Part shown: positions 7,156-15,492 of the stretch, piece after piece | Layout of the letters: each line of letters begins with the position of its first letter | Position numbering within the stretch: the first letter of the stretch is position 1 | Source: Anaerofustis stercorihominis | GTDB lineage: Bacteria; Bacillota; Clostridia; Eubacteriales; Anaerofustaceae | Direction: 5' to 3' | DNA: 64,000 nt | Assembly: GCF_024623185.1 (NCBI RefSeq) | Contig: NZ_JANJZK010000001.1 | Span: 1 to 64,000, forward strand | The notes under the pieces: model-generated | The model's input: the letters and a program-made list of their open reading frames with translations, nothing else | Databases searched by the model: none | Told to the model about the DNA's origin: nothing | Translations under genes and position numbers: made by a program

Positions 7156-7506
7156 ATGGGTGATATTGTTTTTAAAAGTGAAGAAATAAACGTCAGGGAA
7201 CATGAACATGTAAGCAAGAATACCGGGAATGTAATGTACGAGCAGTATCTTTTAAATGATGAAGATACAAAGATGATGATAAAACAAATCCTTTATCCGA
7301 AAGGAACCATCACACCTTGGCATACACATGACTGTGCCCATGGTATGTATGTGCTTGAAGGGGTACTTCATACTAATCTCGGGGATTTTGACAAGGGCAG
7401 TTTCGTATGGTTCAAGGAGGGGTCAAAAGCTTTCCACGGAGGAAAAGATGAAGATGTAGAGGTGCTGTTTATAACTAATAAAGAATTTAATATACATTAT
7501 CTGTAA
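7156..7506 (+). CDS. Cupin-domain protein
   Basis: This 116-residue single-domain cupin has a metal-binding first motif (PWHTHDCAHGMYVLEG, residues about 55-70) and a shorter second motif (GSFVWFKEGSKAFHGG, about 81-96). The His residues fit binding of one divalent metal. Small cupins of this type may be sensors, isomerases or dioxygenase-like; nothing nearby points to a substrate. It is a single gene with GGTAGGT upstream and its own terminator downstream. Confidence 0.88.
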   Translation: MGDIVFKSEEINVREHEHVSKNTGNVMYEQYLLNDEDTKMMIKQILYPKGTITPWHTHDCAHGMYVLEGVLHTNLGDFDKGSFVWFKEGSKAFHGGKDEDVEVLFITNKEFNIHYL

Positions 7507-7508
7507 AA

Positions 7509-7538
7509 ACAAAAGGAGTATTTATTTACTCCTTTTTA
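7509..7538 (+). terminator. Terminator of the cupin gene
   Basis: AAAAGGAGTA and TACTCCTTTT form a 10-bp stem with a TTTATT loop, followed by T residues. Confidence 0.88.
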
Positions 7539-7701
7539 TTTTGTTTATATATACCCTCCTCACTATTTTCTATTTATACTTTTTTGATAGGACTGAGTTT
7601 TTATTATTAAATAGAATATGACGGGGATATTTATTCCTTTATTTGTTTTAAGCTTATAGGATGTAATTAAAATCGAGAATATCTTTTTATCCTATGTTTT
7701 A

Positions 7702-8217
7702 TTATTTATTTTTTCTTAGGTCGACGACTTTCATTCCCGTATCGAATACTCTTTTTAAGAATGTATCGTAGCCTATATCGTCCCTTTCAAGCTTTAAAGT
7801 CGGAGTACTATCTATAAACAGCATGAATGCACTGTCTATAATTTTGCATGAAGTAAAATCCGAGAAGTAATATACATTTCCCTTCGTATCCGTTATTTTT
7901 TCTCCTTCCACGGTTATCTTCCTGTAGATACAGTATTGTATCCTGTAAAGGCTCATTACGACTACGAGGGCTGTTACGATGTAGAAAAATATATTTTTTT
8001 CAAATATTATACCCGACTGATATAATGCAAAGATTATCACCCATGCAAAGAGTATAACGGAGTGGAAGACTACCTTTGACTTTGGCTTTTTGACTGTGAA
8101 ATTATGTTCATCCAAATTCTCCGTTTCCTTTTTTACGGAGTTTTGCATGTATCTGCTCCACATGGAAAAGCATATCATGCCCAGGAATATACCTATCAGC
8201 GTTGCTATTAAACTCAT
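7702..8217 (-). CDS. Membrane protein with PH-like C-terminal half, unknown
   Basis: This 171-residue protein has an N-terminal membrane helix (about 2-20) and two more at about 50-68 and 73-92. A soluble C-terminal part of about 75 residues, rich in beta strands (ITVEGEKITDTKGNVYYF), resembles the small PH-like domains of bacterial membrane proteins. I do not recognise a named family. It begins directly after the stop of the endonuclease/exonuclease/phosphatase gene upstream (8218), so the two form one operon. Confidence 0.75.
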   Translation of the reverse strand: MSLIATLIGIFLGMICFSMWSRYMQNSVKKETENLDEHNFTVKKPKSKVVFHSVILFAWVIIFALYQSGIIFEKNIFFYIVTALVVVMSLYRIQYCIYRKITVEGEKITDTKGNVYYFSDFTSCKIIDSAFMLFIDSTPTLKLERDDIGYDTFLKRVFDTGMKVVDLRKNK

Positions 8218-9291
8218 TTATTTCTCCTTTTCCAGTTTGACCTCTATCCTTACGGGGTTATGGTCGGAGTAATCAAATTTTGTATCTATGGTCTTTACTT
8301 CCTTAAGCTTTACATTTGGGGATAATATAAATCCGTCTATCACATAAAGCTGTGTATTTTTGCTGTTCTCATTGTATTCTTCGTTTAACAGCCTTGAAGT
8401 CGGAGTATCGTCATCCACTGCGAATGTCCATTCTTTCGAGAATGCATCGAAGTTCAGTGTACCGGGAGTGAAGTACTCATCATTTATTATGGGATATTTT
8501 TTGTTATTTACATTTGGGAAGTTTTGATTGAAATCCCCTCCGGCTATGCAGTAATTTCCTTTTTCGTATTCTTTATTCAAGAAATCCGTTAAGACTTTTG
8601 TTTGTTTTTTCTTGCCTTCCCCGTCATCGTAAGCTTCCATGTGAAGATTTACCAGCACCAGTTCTTTATCGCTGTTTTTTATTTTCACTCTTTCCACGAG
8701 CAAACACCTTTTCATTTGGCATACTCTTATAGGGTATTTAAACGCCACGGGAAGAGAGTATCTTTTTGCGTCCAGGATTTTATAAGGATTTATGGTCACT
8801 ATCCCTGCTTCGACGCCTCCAATCATATCGGGGAAGGGGTAGGGGATATATTTACATGAGAAGTTCTTTGCAAAATAACCGGAACCTTCCAAATTGTCGC
8901 TTAGATATTTCACTTGATTTATCCCGTAACCCCTTTTTGACTTTTCATCCGCTTCCTGAATGAATATTATATCGCTTTTGTTTGATTTTATATTTTGTTC
9001 TATGCCTTTCAAATTTCTTATTACTTTATCTTTGGACTCTATCCTCGTCCTTTTGCCTCCGTCCATGAAGAAATCGCTGTCGGCACTGTCGTTGCAGTAT
9101 CCAAGGTTATAAGTAAGTACGCTTAAATCTTCATTTAAATCTATTTCTTTGGTGCTGTCTGACTCTTTGATTTTCTCTGCCTGTTCGATATCTTCGGGCT
9201 TATATTCCGTCAATGTCAGATAAAGTACGCCTATTATAAGAATGACGGCTATTATTAAAATTATATATAAGAATATTTTTAAAGTTTTCAT
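8218..9291 (-). CDS. Membrane-anchored endonuclease/exonuclease/phosphatase-family protein
   Basis: The 357-residue protein has an N-terminal membrane anchor (about 5-27). The metal-dependent EEP fold follows, with LSVLTYNLGYCN near 57, IFIQEADE near 110, GGDFNQNF near 252 and the closing SDHNPVRIEV near 343. These are the catalytic Asn, Glu, Asp/Asn and Asp-His positions of the DNase I-like superfamily. The anchor suggests action on the outer face of the membrane, on nucleic acid, nucleotides or a phospholipid. It is upstream of, and coupled to, the 171-residue membrane protein. Confidence 0.9.
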   Translation of the reverse strand: MKTLKIFLYIILIIAVILIIGVLYLTLTEYKPEDIEQAEKIKESDSTKEIDLNEDLSVLTYNLGYCNDSADSDFFMDGGKRTRIESKDKVIRNLKGIEQNIKSNKSDIIFIQEADEKSKRGYGINQVKYLSDNLEGSGYFAKNFSCKYIPYPFPDMIGGVEAGIVTINPYKILDAKRYSLPVAFKYPIRVCQMKRCLLVERVKIKNSDKELVLVNLHMEAYDDGEGKKKQTKVLTDFLNKEYEKGNYCIAGGDFNQNFPNVNNKKYPIINDEYFTPGTLNFDAFSKEWTFAVDDDTPTSRLLNEEYNENSKNTQLYVIDGFILSPNVKLKEVKTIDTKFDYSDHNPVRIEVKLEKEK

Positions 9292-9357
9292 ATATTTCCC
9301 GTCCTTTGGATAAATTTGGTTTATTATTAAATATTATATCATAAAGTATAAAAGTAA

Positions 9358-9390
9358 AAAAATAAAAGAAGGTTTTCTTCTTTTATTTTA
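9358..9390 (-). terminator. Terminator of the HD-domain gene
   Basis: AATAAAAGAAG and CTTCTTTTATT form an 11-bp perfect stem, followed on the minus strand by a T-run. It separates the HD-domain gene from the EEP gene. Confidence 0.85.
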
Positions 9391-9412
9391 ACTTTGGATA
9401 TATCATATAAAA

Positions 9413-9931
9413 CTAACTGTTATATTTAAGTTTTTTGATTTTGTTTACGTAGCTTGTTTTTGTCTCCATTACCGCACACCATTTATCCGCCATACAGACT
9501 ATAAAAGCTTCTTTGCTTTTTGGGATTTTCCTTAGTGTCAAAGGCCACATATGAGATGAGATTATGTTGGCTTCTTTTTCATCTAAGTCAAAGTGTTCCA
9601 AGGCGTTGTTAAGAGCTCTTTTGGGATGTCTGAAACCGTGAAATCCCTCTCTTGTGTCCCTGTCCAAATGCCAGTCGTAAAGATAAAAATCATGGAGCAT
9701 TGCTCCTTTTAACATCGACTCTTCATTTACTTTTATTTTCATTCTTTTGGATAGACTGTAGCTTAAAAGTGCCACATTTAAACAGTGGCTGAATGTATCC
9801 GTCCCGCCGTGCTGAGTAAAATCCTGCATTTTCCTTACTTCTTCGTGAGATAATATATGTTCCAATTTTTTATAAAAATCATTTTTTTCTTCTCTTGTCA
9901 TCCTATTTTCCACCCTGTATAAGTTTCTCAT
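9413..9931 (-). CDS. HD-domain phosphohydrolase
   Basis: This 172-residue protein has a compact HD domain, with metal ligands at [17 protein letters not shown] (His near 41-49), [12 protein letters not shown] (His-Asp near 80), and further His residues in [15 protein letters not shown] and SSHMWPL. This pattern matches small HD proteins annotated as phosphohydrolases. Known relatives hydrolyse nucleotides or cyclic nucleotides; the substrate here cannot be read from sequence. It appears to be a single-gene unit with its own terminator. Confidence 0.88.
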   Translation of the reverse strand: MRNLYRVENRMTREEKNDFYKKLEHILSHEEVRKMQDFTQHGGTDTFSHCLNVALLSYSLSKRMKIKVNEESMLKGAMLHDFYLYDWHLDRDTREGFHGFRHPKRALNNALEHFDLDEKEANIISSHMWPLTLRKIPKSKEAFIVCMADKWCAVMETKTSYVNKIKKLKYNS

Positions 9932-10121
9932 TTAGTATGCAATAAATATACTACATATATATTATGAACTTATTAAGAAAAAATTATAACTTACTTAAAT
10001 TTTTAATATTTTGGTTGGTTTTTGTTCCAATTTATTTAATTATAGACCTTTCACGGCGATTTTTCAAAAATGAAATATAGAGTTTGATTTTAAATAGTTT
10101 ACATTTTATTTTAAAAAGCTC

Positions 10122-10150
10122 TTGACAGGAAAGATAATTTTATATATAAT
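10122..10150 (+). promoter_or_regulatory. Promoter of tRNA-Leu
   Basis: TTGACA (10122-10127) and TATAAT (10145-10150) are separated by exactly 17 bases. This is a consensus sigma-A promoter; transcription would start about 13 bases before the tRNA. Confidence 0.9.
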
Positions 10151-10169
10151 AATAAAGCTTAATAATTAT

Positions 10170-10252
10170 GCGGATGTGGCGGAATTGGCAGACGCGCTAG
10201 ACTTAGGATCTAGTACTTCGGTGTGGGGGTTCGACTCCCTTCATCCGCACCA
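10170..10252 (+). tRNA. tRNA-Leu (anticodon UAG), CCA encoded
   Basis: The 83-base class II tRNA has acceptor arms GCGGATG (10170-10176) and CATCCGC (10242-10248), discriminator A and an encoded CCA. Its anticodon stem is CTAGA/TCTAG (10197-10201/10209-10213) with a 7-base loop carrying TAG at 10204-10206, followed by a long variable arm and a GGTTCGACTCC T-arm. The long variable arm and UAG anticodon identify leucine. It is a single tRNA with its own promoter and terminator. Confidence 0.97.
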
Positions 10253-10262
10253 GTTTGGAAAT

Positions 10263-10300
10263 AACTGAAACTCTTTTATAGAGAGGGTTTCAGTTTTTTT
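10263..10300 (+). terminator. Terminator of tRNA-Leu
   Basis: AACTGAAAC (10263-10271) pairs with GTTTCAGTT (10287-10295), followed by TTTTT. Confidence 0.88.
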
Positions 10301-10705
10301 AATGCATTGAAATAACACACTTTTAATAATTATTTTTTTTATTCAAAATTTTATTTAATGATTTATATATACCTTAAATATCTTTTATATCATTATCTCA
10401 TCTCTGATTTGTTTTTTGAAACTTTATATCCATCATCATCGGAAATTATGTTTAAGTCCTATGGTTTTATTTGTTTTAAATTCATATCATTATCAAATAT
10501 ATAGTTTTCTCAGGTAATGTCATATTTTATTTTACTTAGTTTCACTTGTTGGGATATTATTGATTAATTAAAATTAAAAGTATTGATATATAAAATTATA
10601 TCGATTTATCATTTGACATTCTCCTATATAAATTTTATGATAAAAATAGCAGTATAAAGTAATACTTTATAAGATAAATATACAAGGATAAGGAGGCTTA
10701 GATTT
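10301..10705. other. A+T-rich intergenic region without recognised content
   Basis: About 400 bases of low-complexity A+T-rich sequence lie between the tRNA terminator and the next gene. I see no open frame with a ribosome site, no hairpin beyond chance and no clear promoter. The last bases carry AAGGATAAGGAGG, the ribosome site of the gene at 10706. Confidence 0.6.
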
Positions 10706-11752
10706 ATGGATTATAATAAGAAAACACTTCCTGTGATAAATAGTTTGGTCATAGAAGAAGGTTATATGTGTTTGGGGGTTTATAATAAGGAAGGCGAAAA
10801 TAAAAATAAGCTTTGTTTATACGATGTCACTAATGACGATGTCAGATTTTTTTCGTTGGTTTTAGATGATGAAAATATTTTTTATCCCAAAAGTGACAAA
10901 GGTGCGTATTTTATATCACATACTATTTGTGATGAAGACGGAGAATTCAAAGAGGATAGATTAAAAGTTTTTGATAAATATAGGCTTGATTTGGAATGTG
11001 ACATACCCATTTCAAAATTGGTAAACGGATGGGATGAAGACGGTAATGTAGTTGAATGTTCAAGATTAAATGAAGATAAGATATTGATAATATTTGAAAT
11101 ATCTCCTTTGAATTTTAGTTTGCGGGATTTATTTAGTAATGATGATTTAGATACTTTTTTATGTATAAGTATTTATGATATCAATGAAAATAAATTTAAT
11201 ATAATTAAAGAAATAAAAGGTGATTTCTACGATATAGATTTTGATATGACGGATAAGGTCATAAAGTTTATTTCAGCTAATGATGAAGAAGATAACACCG
11301 CGTTTTATTATAAAATGGCACAGGGCTGTAAAAGCTTGATTTTGGAAAAGAAAGAAATTATAAAAGACAGTGTGATAATAAGGGAAGACGGTAAAGACAG
11401 TTATTTTGAGGATAGGGACTTCGGGCTGGAAATCATAGAAAAAAATTATAATAAAAAGAAGAAATCCTCCATAATTTATAAAGCTCTAAAAACAGGTAAG
11501 GAAATTTATACTCAACAACTTAAGATGTTTGATGATACGGATTACGAAATAGTAGAAAATATGAATTTACTTATGATAAGTGAAAGTAAAGGCAATGCCG
11601 GATATTTACATATATACGAAAAGATAAATGATGACTTTTGTTTTGTGGAAACTATAGGGTTTGAAGGTTTTCCCGATATTTGTATTTACGATGTGTACGA
11701 TATGGTGACTACACAAGATGAGAATGGTTTGATAATATTATCAAAAAAATAA
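10706..11752 (+). CDS. Unknown acidic soluble protein
   Basis: This 348-residue protein is not recognised. It has no signal peptide or membrane helix and is very acidic (Asp/Glu-rich). It alternates short hydrophobic strands with charged turns, for example LCLYDVTNDDVRFFSLV, KLVNGWDEDGNV and FLCISIYDINENKFNIIKE. Regularly spaced ..Y/F-D-I/V.. strands suggest a beta-propeller-like protein, but I cannot confirm repeats. A near-perfect ribosome site, AAGGAGG, supports the start. A 400-base A+T-rich gap before it and its own terminator after it suggest an independently acquired single gene. Confidence 0.75.
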   Translation: MDYNKKTLPVINSLVIEEGYMCLGVYNKEGENKNKLCLYDVTNDDVRFFSLVLDDENIFYPKSDKGAYFISHTICDEDGEFKEDRLKVFDKYRLDLECDIPISKLVNGWDEDGNVVECSRLNEDKILIIFEISPLNFSLRDLFSNDDLDTFLCISIYDINENKFNIIKEIKGDFYDIDFDMTDKVIKFISANDEEDNTAFYYKMAQGCKSLILEKKEIIKDSVIIREDGKDSYFEDRDFGLEIIEKNYNKKKKSSIIYKALKTGKEIYTQQLKMFDDTDYEIVENMNLLMISESKGNAGYLHIYEKINDDFCFVETIGFEGFPDICIYDVYDMVTTQDENGLIILSKK

Positions 11753-11764
11753 AATTTTAATGAT

Positions 11765-11796
11765 AAAAGGAGTATATGAATGTATGCTCCTTTTTT
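11765..11796 (+). terminator. Terminator of the gene at 10706
   Basis: AAAAGGAG (11765-11772) pairs with CTCCTTTT (11787-11794), followed by more T. Confidence 0.85.
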
Positions 11797-11829
11797 ATAT
11801 AAAAAATCATGGAGATTTTTTAACTCTGT

Positions 11830-11875
11830 TTGACAACATCGTAATTTTATATTATAATGCAAGTATATACTTGCA
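11830..11875 (+). promoter_or_regulatory. tetR promoter with overlapping operator
   Basis: TTGACA (11830-11835) and TATAAT (11853-11858) are 17 bases apart. The palindrome TGCAAGT-ATAT-ACTTGCA at 11858-11875 begins on the last base of the -10 box, so bound repressor would block the promoter. The same palindrome with another centre recurs at 12519-12536. Confidence 0.9.
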
Positions 11876-11905
11876 TAAATGAAGTCATAAAATATAGGTG
11901 AGGAA

Positions 11906-12481
11906 ATGGATAAGACCGGTTTAAAGATAATAAATGCTACGATGAATTTAATAATGGAAAAGGGATATCCTCTTACGACCACCAAGGAAATAGCAAACAG
12001 AGCGGGAGTAAACGAGTCTACCGTTTTCAGGAAATTCGGGAGTAAGAAAGATATAGTCTTAAATGCAATGGAACTTAGAGAGTGGAACCCCGATTTGGCG
12101 GCAGATGATTTTAAAGTATATTCATTGGATTTAAAAAAAGATTTATTAAAGTTTTCTCATACTTATTTAAATAAGGTAACTCCAAAGTTCGTTAAAGTGT
12201 CTTTGGGGCTGAGGTGTCCCGAGCTTTATGAGTATACAAAAGACGGGATAATGCAGGTACCTATGGTTTTTAAAAAAGGTCTTACTGACTATTTCTGTGA
12301 AATGTATAAAAGAGGAAAAATAAATAGCAGTGATCATGAAAGCTTGGCTGTGATGTTTTTATCTTTAAACTTCGGATTTGTGTTTTTCAAGGCTTCTTTC
12401 GATGATATGCTCACATCTCTTTTAAAAGAAACTTACATTCAAAACAGTGTTAATATATTCGTAAACGGAATAAAAAAATAA
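11906..12481 (+). CDS. TetR/AcrR-family transcriptional regulator
   Basis: This 191-residue protein has an N-terminal TetR helix-turn-helix at about residues 5-50. It shows the family pattern ATMNLIMEKGYPLTTTKEIA followed by AGVNESTVFRKFGSKKDIV. The C-terminal 130 residues are helical and would hold the ligand pocket and dimer interface; no ligand is evident. GGTGAGGAA precedes the ATG. Identical 7+7 palindromes overlap its own -10 box and that of the next two genes, so it very probably represses itself and them. Confidence 0.93.
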   Translation: MDKTGLKIINATMNLIMEKGYPLTTTKEIANRAGVNESTVFRKFGSKKDIVLNAMELREWNPDLAADDFKVYSLDLKKDLLKFSHTYLNKVTPKFVKVSLGLRCPELYEYTKDGIMQVPMVFKKGLTDYFCEMYKRGKINSSDHESLAVMFLSLNFGFVFFKASFDDMLTSLLKETYIQNSVNIFVNGIKK

Positions 12482-12510
12482 ATATGGTATTTAGGTACCA
12501 TATATTTTTT
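12482..12510 (+). terminator. Terminator after tetR
   Basis: ATATGGTA (12482-12489) pairs with TACCATAT (12496-12503), followed by ATTTTTT. It separates tetR from the next operon. Confidence 0.8.
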
Positions 12511-12513
12511 AAA

Positions 12514-12536
12514 TATTATGCAAGTGAGTACTTGCA
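12514..12536 (+). promoter_or_regulatory. Second TetR operator with -10 box
   Basis: TGCAAGT-GAGT-ACTTGCA at 12519-12536 has the same arms and 4-base centre as the site before tetR. A TATTAT -10-like box at 12514-12519 ends on its first base, exactly as in the first site. The -35 is poor. Confidence 0.85.
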
Positions 12537-12566
12537 CTTAAAAAATGTAAAAAGGAGGACAGTATA

Positions 12567-12875
12567 ATGAATTATTATTTTATGGCAAATATTTATCTTA
12601 AGGATAAGTCCAAGCCGAAGGAGTACGGCGATTATATCGATTTGGTCAAACCTATTGTGGAGAAATACGGAGGAGAGTATCTGGTCAGGACAGATGAAAT
12701 AACGTATTTGAGTGATGATTATACTCCCGACAGGATAATCATCATAAGATTTAAGGATAGCCGCAGGCTAAATGAATGCTTTGGTTCAAAAGAATATAAA
12801 GAAATAGAATATAAAAGAAAGGACTTTGTTATAAGCAAAGCGGTAACTATGGTGGGGTGTGATGAAAATATGTGA
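12567..12875 (+). CDS. DUF1330-like small protein
   Basis: This 102-residue protein matches the DUF1330 dimeric ferredoxin-like fold in its layout: YYFMANIYLKDKSKPKEYGDYIDLV (YFMANIYLKDKSKPKEYGDY), a KYGGEYLVRTDE turn, and DRIIIIRFKDSRRLNE-C-FGSKEY.. near the end. The biochemical role of the family is not established; related folds include small oxygenases and stress proteins. AAAAGGAGGACAGTATA precedes the ATG. It is the first gene of a TetR-controlled pair and overlaps the next gene by 14 bases, suggesting co-regulated handling of an unknown small molecule. Confidence 0.85.
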   Translation: MNYYFMANIYLKDKSKPKEYGDYIDLVKPIVEKYGGEYLVRTDEITYLSDDYTPDRIIIIRFKDSRRLNECFGSKEYKEIEYKRKDFVISKAVTMVGCDENM

Positions 12876-13692
12876 CAATGTACATCAAATAAGGATAGAT
12901 TTTAACGTAACCGAAGATATAAAAAGATACGTTTATATTTATATCATAGAGGGAAAACATTTATATCTTATAGACAGCGGTGTCAGCGGAAGCGAAAGGA
13001 TAATAGAAGATTATTTACATGACATGAATAAAAGTATTCGTGATATCAAAGGAGTGTTTTTGACTCATTCTCACCCTGACCATATAGGAAGTGCAGGAAA
13101 GATTAAATCAATATCAAAGTCAAATATATATGCTCCTTATGATGAGAAGGATTGGATAGAAGATATCCATAAGCAGTTTAAAGAAAGACCCATACCAAAC
13201 TTTTATGGTTTATTGAATGAGTCGGTAAAAATCGATGAGTACTTGAAAAAGGATGATATCATTACTTTACAAGAGGATATTCATTTAAGGGTCATCGATA
13301 CTTCAGGACACTCCAAAGGTTCGCTGTCTTATTTATGGATGGAAAGAAATATACTTTTTACCGGAGACGCTGTTCCCGCTACGGAGGATATATCGATATT
13401 TGTAGACTTTAAAAAAAGCATGGATACACTTGAAAGACTTAAAAGTATCGATGATATAAACTTCTGTCTGCCTGCATGGGACAGAGCTTATAAGAAAAAT
13501 GAATATAAAAACGTTATAAATAGCTCAATAAGACTGCTGAACAAAATAAATAATGAAGTGCGATGTTTAAAAGGAAAAACAAATGATAAAGATGAAATAT
13601 TTGAAAATGTATGTGATAATTTAAATATGAGCTCATTTAAAAATAACCCTTTATTTAAGAAATCGGTGTTATCATGTATGAATGAAGAGTAA
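12862..13692 (+). CDS. Metallo-beta-lactamase-fold hydrolase
   Basis: The protein has 276 residues. The zinc-binding THSHPDHIG motif is near residues 68-76, with an earlier LYLIDSGVSG strand, DTSGHSKGSLSY (third His) and FTGDAVP (bridging Asp). These are the five core motifs of the glyoxalase II/MBL superfamily. The ATG at 12862 is preferred over the GTG just before it, because GGTGGGG lies upstream at a better distance. It overlaps the DUF1330 gene and shares its TetR operator. Substrate unknown; a thioester, lactone or phosphodiester are all possible. Confidence 0.9.
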   Translation: MKICDNVHQIRIDFNVTEDIKRYVYIYIIEGKHLYLIDSGVSGSERIIEDYLHDMNKSIRDIKGVFLTHSHPDHIGSAGKIKSISKSNIYAPYDEKDWIEDIHKQFKERPIPNFYGLLNESVKIDEYLKKDDIITLQEDIHLRVIDTSGHSKGSLSYLWMERNILFTGDAVPATEDISIFVDFKKSMDTLERLKSIDDINFCLPAWDRAYKKNEYKNVINSSIRLLNKINNEVRCLKGKTNDKDEIFENVCDNLNMSSFKNNPLFKKSVLSCMNEE

Positions 13693-13694
13693 AC

Positions 13695-13724
13695 AAAAAG
13701 GAGTATAAAATACTCCTTTTTTAT
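13695..13724. terminator. Bidirectional terminator
   Basis: AAAAAGGAGTA and TACTCCTTTTT form an 11-bp stem (13695-13705/13711-13721) between the converging MBL-fold and lysozyme genes. Confidence 0.9.
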
Positions 13725-14572
13725 TATTTTCTGATTATAAGTTTTTCTCCCGGATGAATAAGCTCCAAGTGATTTAGTTTGATAAGTTCTCTCGTTGTAG
13801 TGTCAAATTTTTTTGCTATATCTCTGAGTGTTTCGCCTTCTTTTACCGTGTAGCTCAAATATCCCTCTTTAGTGCATTTTGCGTCTTCTTTTTCTTTATC
13901 AGTTATTAAAAGCTCATCTTTAAACCTATCCATATCCGTGTGTCCGTGAATACCGCGTACGCTTCCTCTGCTTGAATACTGAAATCCCGACCAGTCTTTC
14001 CAGTGTCCGATAGAATAAGGTCTTTCGACTCCGTAGTCTGCGACCCAAAGAGGATATTTCGTCAAATCTTCTTCCCATACGCTTTCGCAGTCATATGCAT
14101 TTGAGTAGAATGCGGGTTTGATTTTCATAAGTTTTTCCAAAGTATCCATATAAACTCTTGCTATATCGTTTGCTTCTTTTTTGCTTAGTCCGGTCAGCTG
14201 TTCAAAGTCCATAGCGGGTCTTAGATCCTGTCTTTTATCTCTTATAAGAGAACAAAAGAAATGTGCCTGGTCTTTTGCTTCTTTCGTATCTCTCGCCGTC
14301 ACATAATGATAAAAGCCCAGCTTCATGCCTTCTCTTCTTGCATCACGGTAGTTCCTGTCGAATTTGGAGTCTACCAGCGTGGTGCCTTCTCCTGCTCTTA
14401 TATATACATAGTCTATACCATCGTCTTTTACTTCCCTGAAGTTTATATCTCCCTGCCACACGCTCACATCTATACCTTTGTGTTCGCTGGCAGCCGAGAC
14501 TACCGAGGCGGCAGAAATGCACATTATAAATGAAAAGCACACTGCTAAAATTTTTATTAATTTTTCTTTCAT
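13724..14572 (-). CDS. Secreted GH25 lysozyme with C-terminal LysM domain
   Basis: This is a peptidoglycan muramidase. Residues 1-28 are a signal peptide ending SVVSAAS. A glycoside hydrolase 25 domain follows, with KGIDVSVWQGDINF, YIRAGEG, AMDFEQ and PLWVADYG carrying the acidic catalytic residues. The last 45 residues are a LysM wall-binding domain (YTVKEGETLRDIAKKFD, then LIKLNHLELIHPGEKL). I place the start at 14572 rather than 14587, because the frame's first ATG contains the ribosome site GGGAGGAAA. A perfect 14-bp palindrome lies upstream at 14639-14652. Confidence 0.93.
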   Translation of the reverse strand: MKEKLIKILAVCFSFIMCISAASVVSAASEHKGIDVSVWQGDINFREVKDDGIDYVYIRAGEGTTLVDSKFDRNYRDARREGMKLGFYHYVTARDTKEAKDQAHFFCSLIRDKRQDLRPAMDFEQLTGLSKKEANDIARVYMDTLEKLMKIKPAFYSNAYDCESVWEEDLTKYPLWVADYGVERPYSIGHWKDWSGFQYSSRGSVRGIHGHTDMDRFKDELLITDKEKEDAKCTKEGYLSYTVKEGETLRDIAKKFDTTTRELIKLNHLELIHPGEKLIIRK

Positions 14573-14638
14573 TACATTTCCTCCCATTACTAGGATACGT
14601 AAAAAGAGAAAATCGGTGACAATACGCTTTATAAATTG

Positions 14639-14652
14639 ATTTCCCGGGAAAT
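14639..14652. promoter_or_regulatory. Perfect 14-bp palindrome upstream of lysozyme gene
   Basis: ATTTCCCGGGAAAT reads the same on both strands. It lies about 67 bases upstream of the lysozyme start and next to the terminator of the gene before it. It could be an operator; no regulator is known for it. Confidence 0.4.
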
Positions 14653-14674
14653 AAAAAAGGCAGATAACTGCCTA
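14652..14674 (-). terminator. Terminator of the CPBP gene
   Basis: On the minus strand, AGGCAG and CTGCCT form a stem followed by TTTTTTAT. Confidence 0.82.
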
Positions 14675-15484
14675 ATTATTTACTGCTTTTTTATTGAAGT
14701 ATTTAAATGTATATATGAATGATATAATCCCTATTATGAGCATTAAAGCCGGTATACCTGCCAAATCGGATAACAGCGGTACGGAGAACAAATGGTTAGA
14801 TATATTGAAACTTATGTGGAATATTGAAGATACGAGCAAGCTGTTTGATTTTTCATAAATATATCCCAGTATCAATCCCGCAACGACGGCATAAGTGCTT
14901 TGAATGATGTTCATATGCATCATGCCGAATAATAAAGCCTGAACTAATATCGCAGCTGAGGGTTTAATATACTTTTTTAAATTGTTGTAAGTTACCCCTC
15001 TTATCATAAGTTCTTCGCTTATTGGGGCAATTATACCCACCGCGATGATGTTTAATATAATTCCTCCCGATGAGAGGGAACTTATTATTGTGTCATAGCT
15101 GTCGGAGTATTTAGTTAAGTCAAACATATCTATTATCCCCGAAGAGAGCATAAAGAAACTTATCCCCATTACTGTCAGTGATACTACATAAGGGATTTTA
15201 CTTTCTTTACGGTTCAAGCCTATATTTAGTTTGTTATTCCTTTTTAGCATGAAGGCAAAGAATAATATATTTATAACGGATGTTATTAGTAATATCAAAA
15301 CTATATTTTTACTTGTAAATTCGCTCAGACTCTGCGTCGTTATCGAATTTTCCCTGCCTTTATTTGTCATATCAAATAAAAAGTATAACTGAAATAAAAA
15401 GCCGACCGCAAATTGATTTACTGCCCAAAATATCAGCGGATATATGCACAGCCATATTTTTTTTATTATATTATCCTGCTTCAT
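14672..15484 (-). CDS. CPBP-family intramembrane metalloprotease
   Basis: This 270-residue protein has about eight membrane helices. The family's motifs are present: PISEELMIRGVTYNNL (Glu157-Glu158, Arg162), FGMMHMN (His190) and SSIFHISFN (His223, Asn227). These residues form the glutamate/histidine active site of the CAAX protease and bacteriocin-processing family. Possible roles include prenyl-protein processing, peptide maturation or self-immunity. It starts 9 bases after the end of the yfcE-like gene, so it appears to be the last gene of the gerM-rph-rdgB-yfcE operon. Confidence 0.93.
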   Translation of the reverse strand: MKQDNIIKKIWLCIYPLIFWAVNQFAVGFLFQLYFLFDMTNKGRENSITTQSLSEFTSKNIVLILLITSVINILFFAFMLKRNNKLNIGLNRKESKIPYVVSLTVMGISFFMLSSGIIDMFDLTKYSDSYDTIISSLSSGGIILNIIAVGIIAPISEELMIRGVTYNNLKKYIKPSAAILVQALLFGMMHMNIIQSTYAVVAGLILGYIYEKSNSLLVSSIFHISFNISNHLFSVPLLSDLAGIPALMLIIGIISFIYTFKYFNKKAVNN

Positions 15485-15492
15485 TAAATCTC

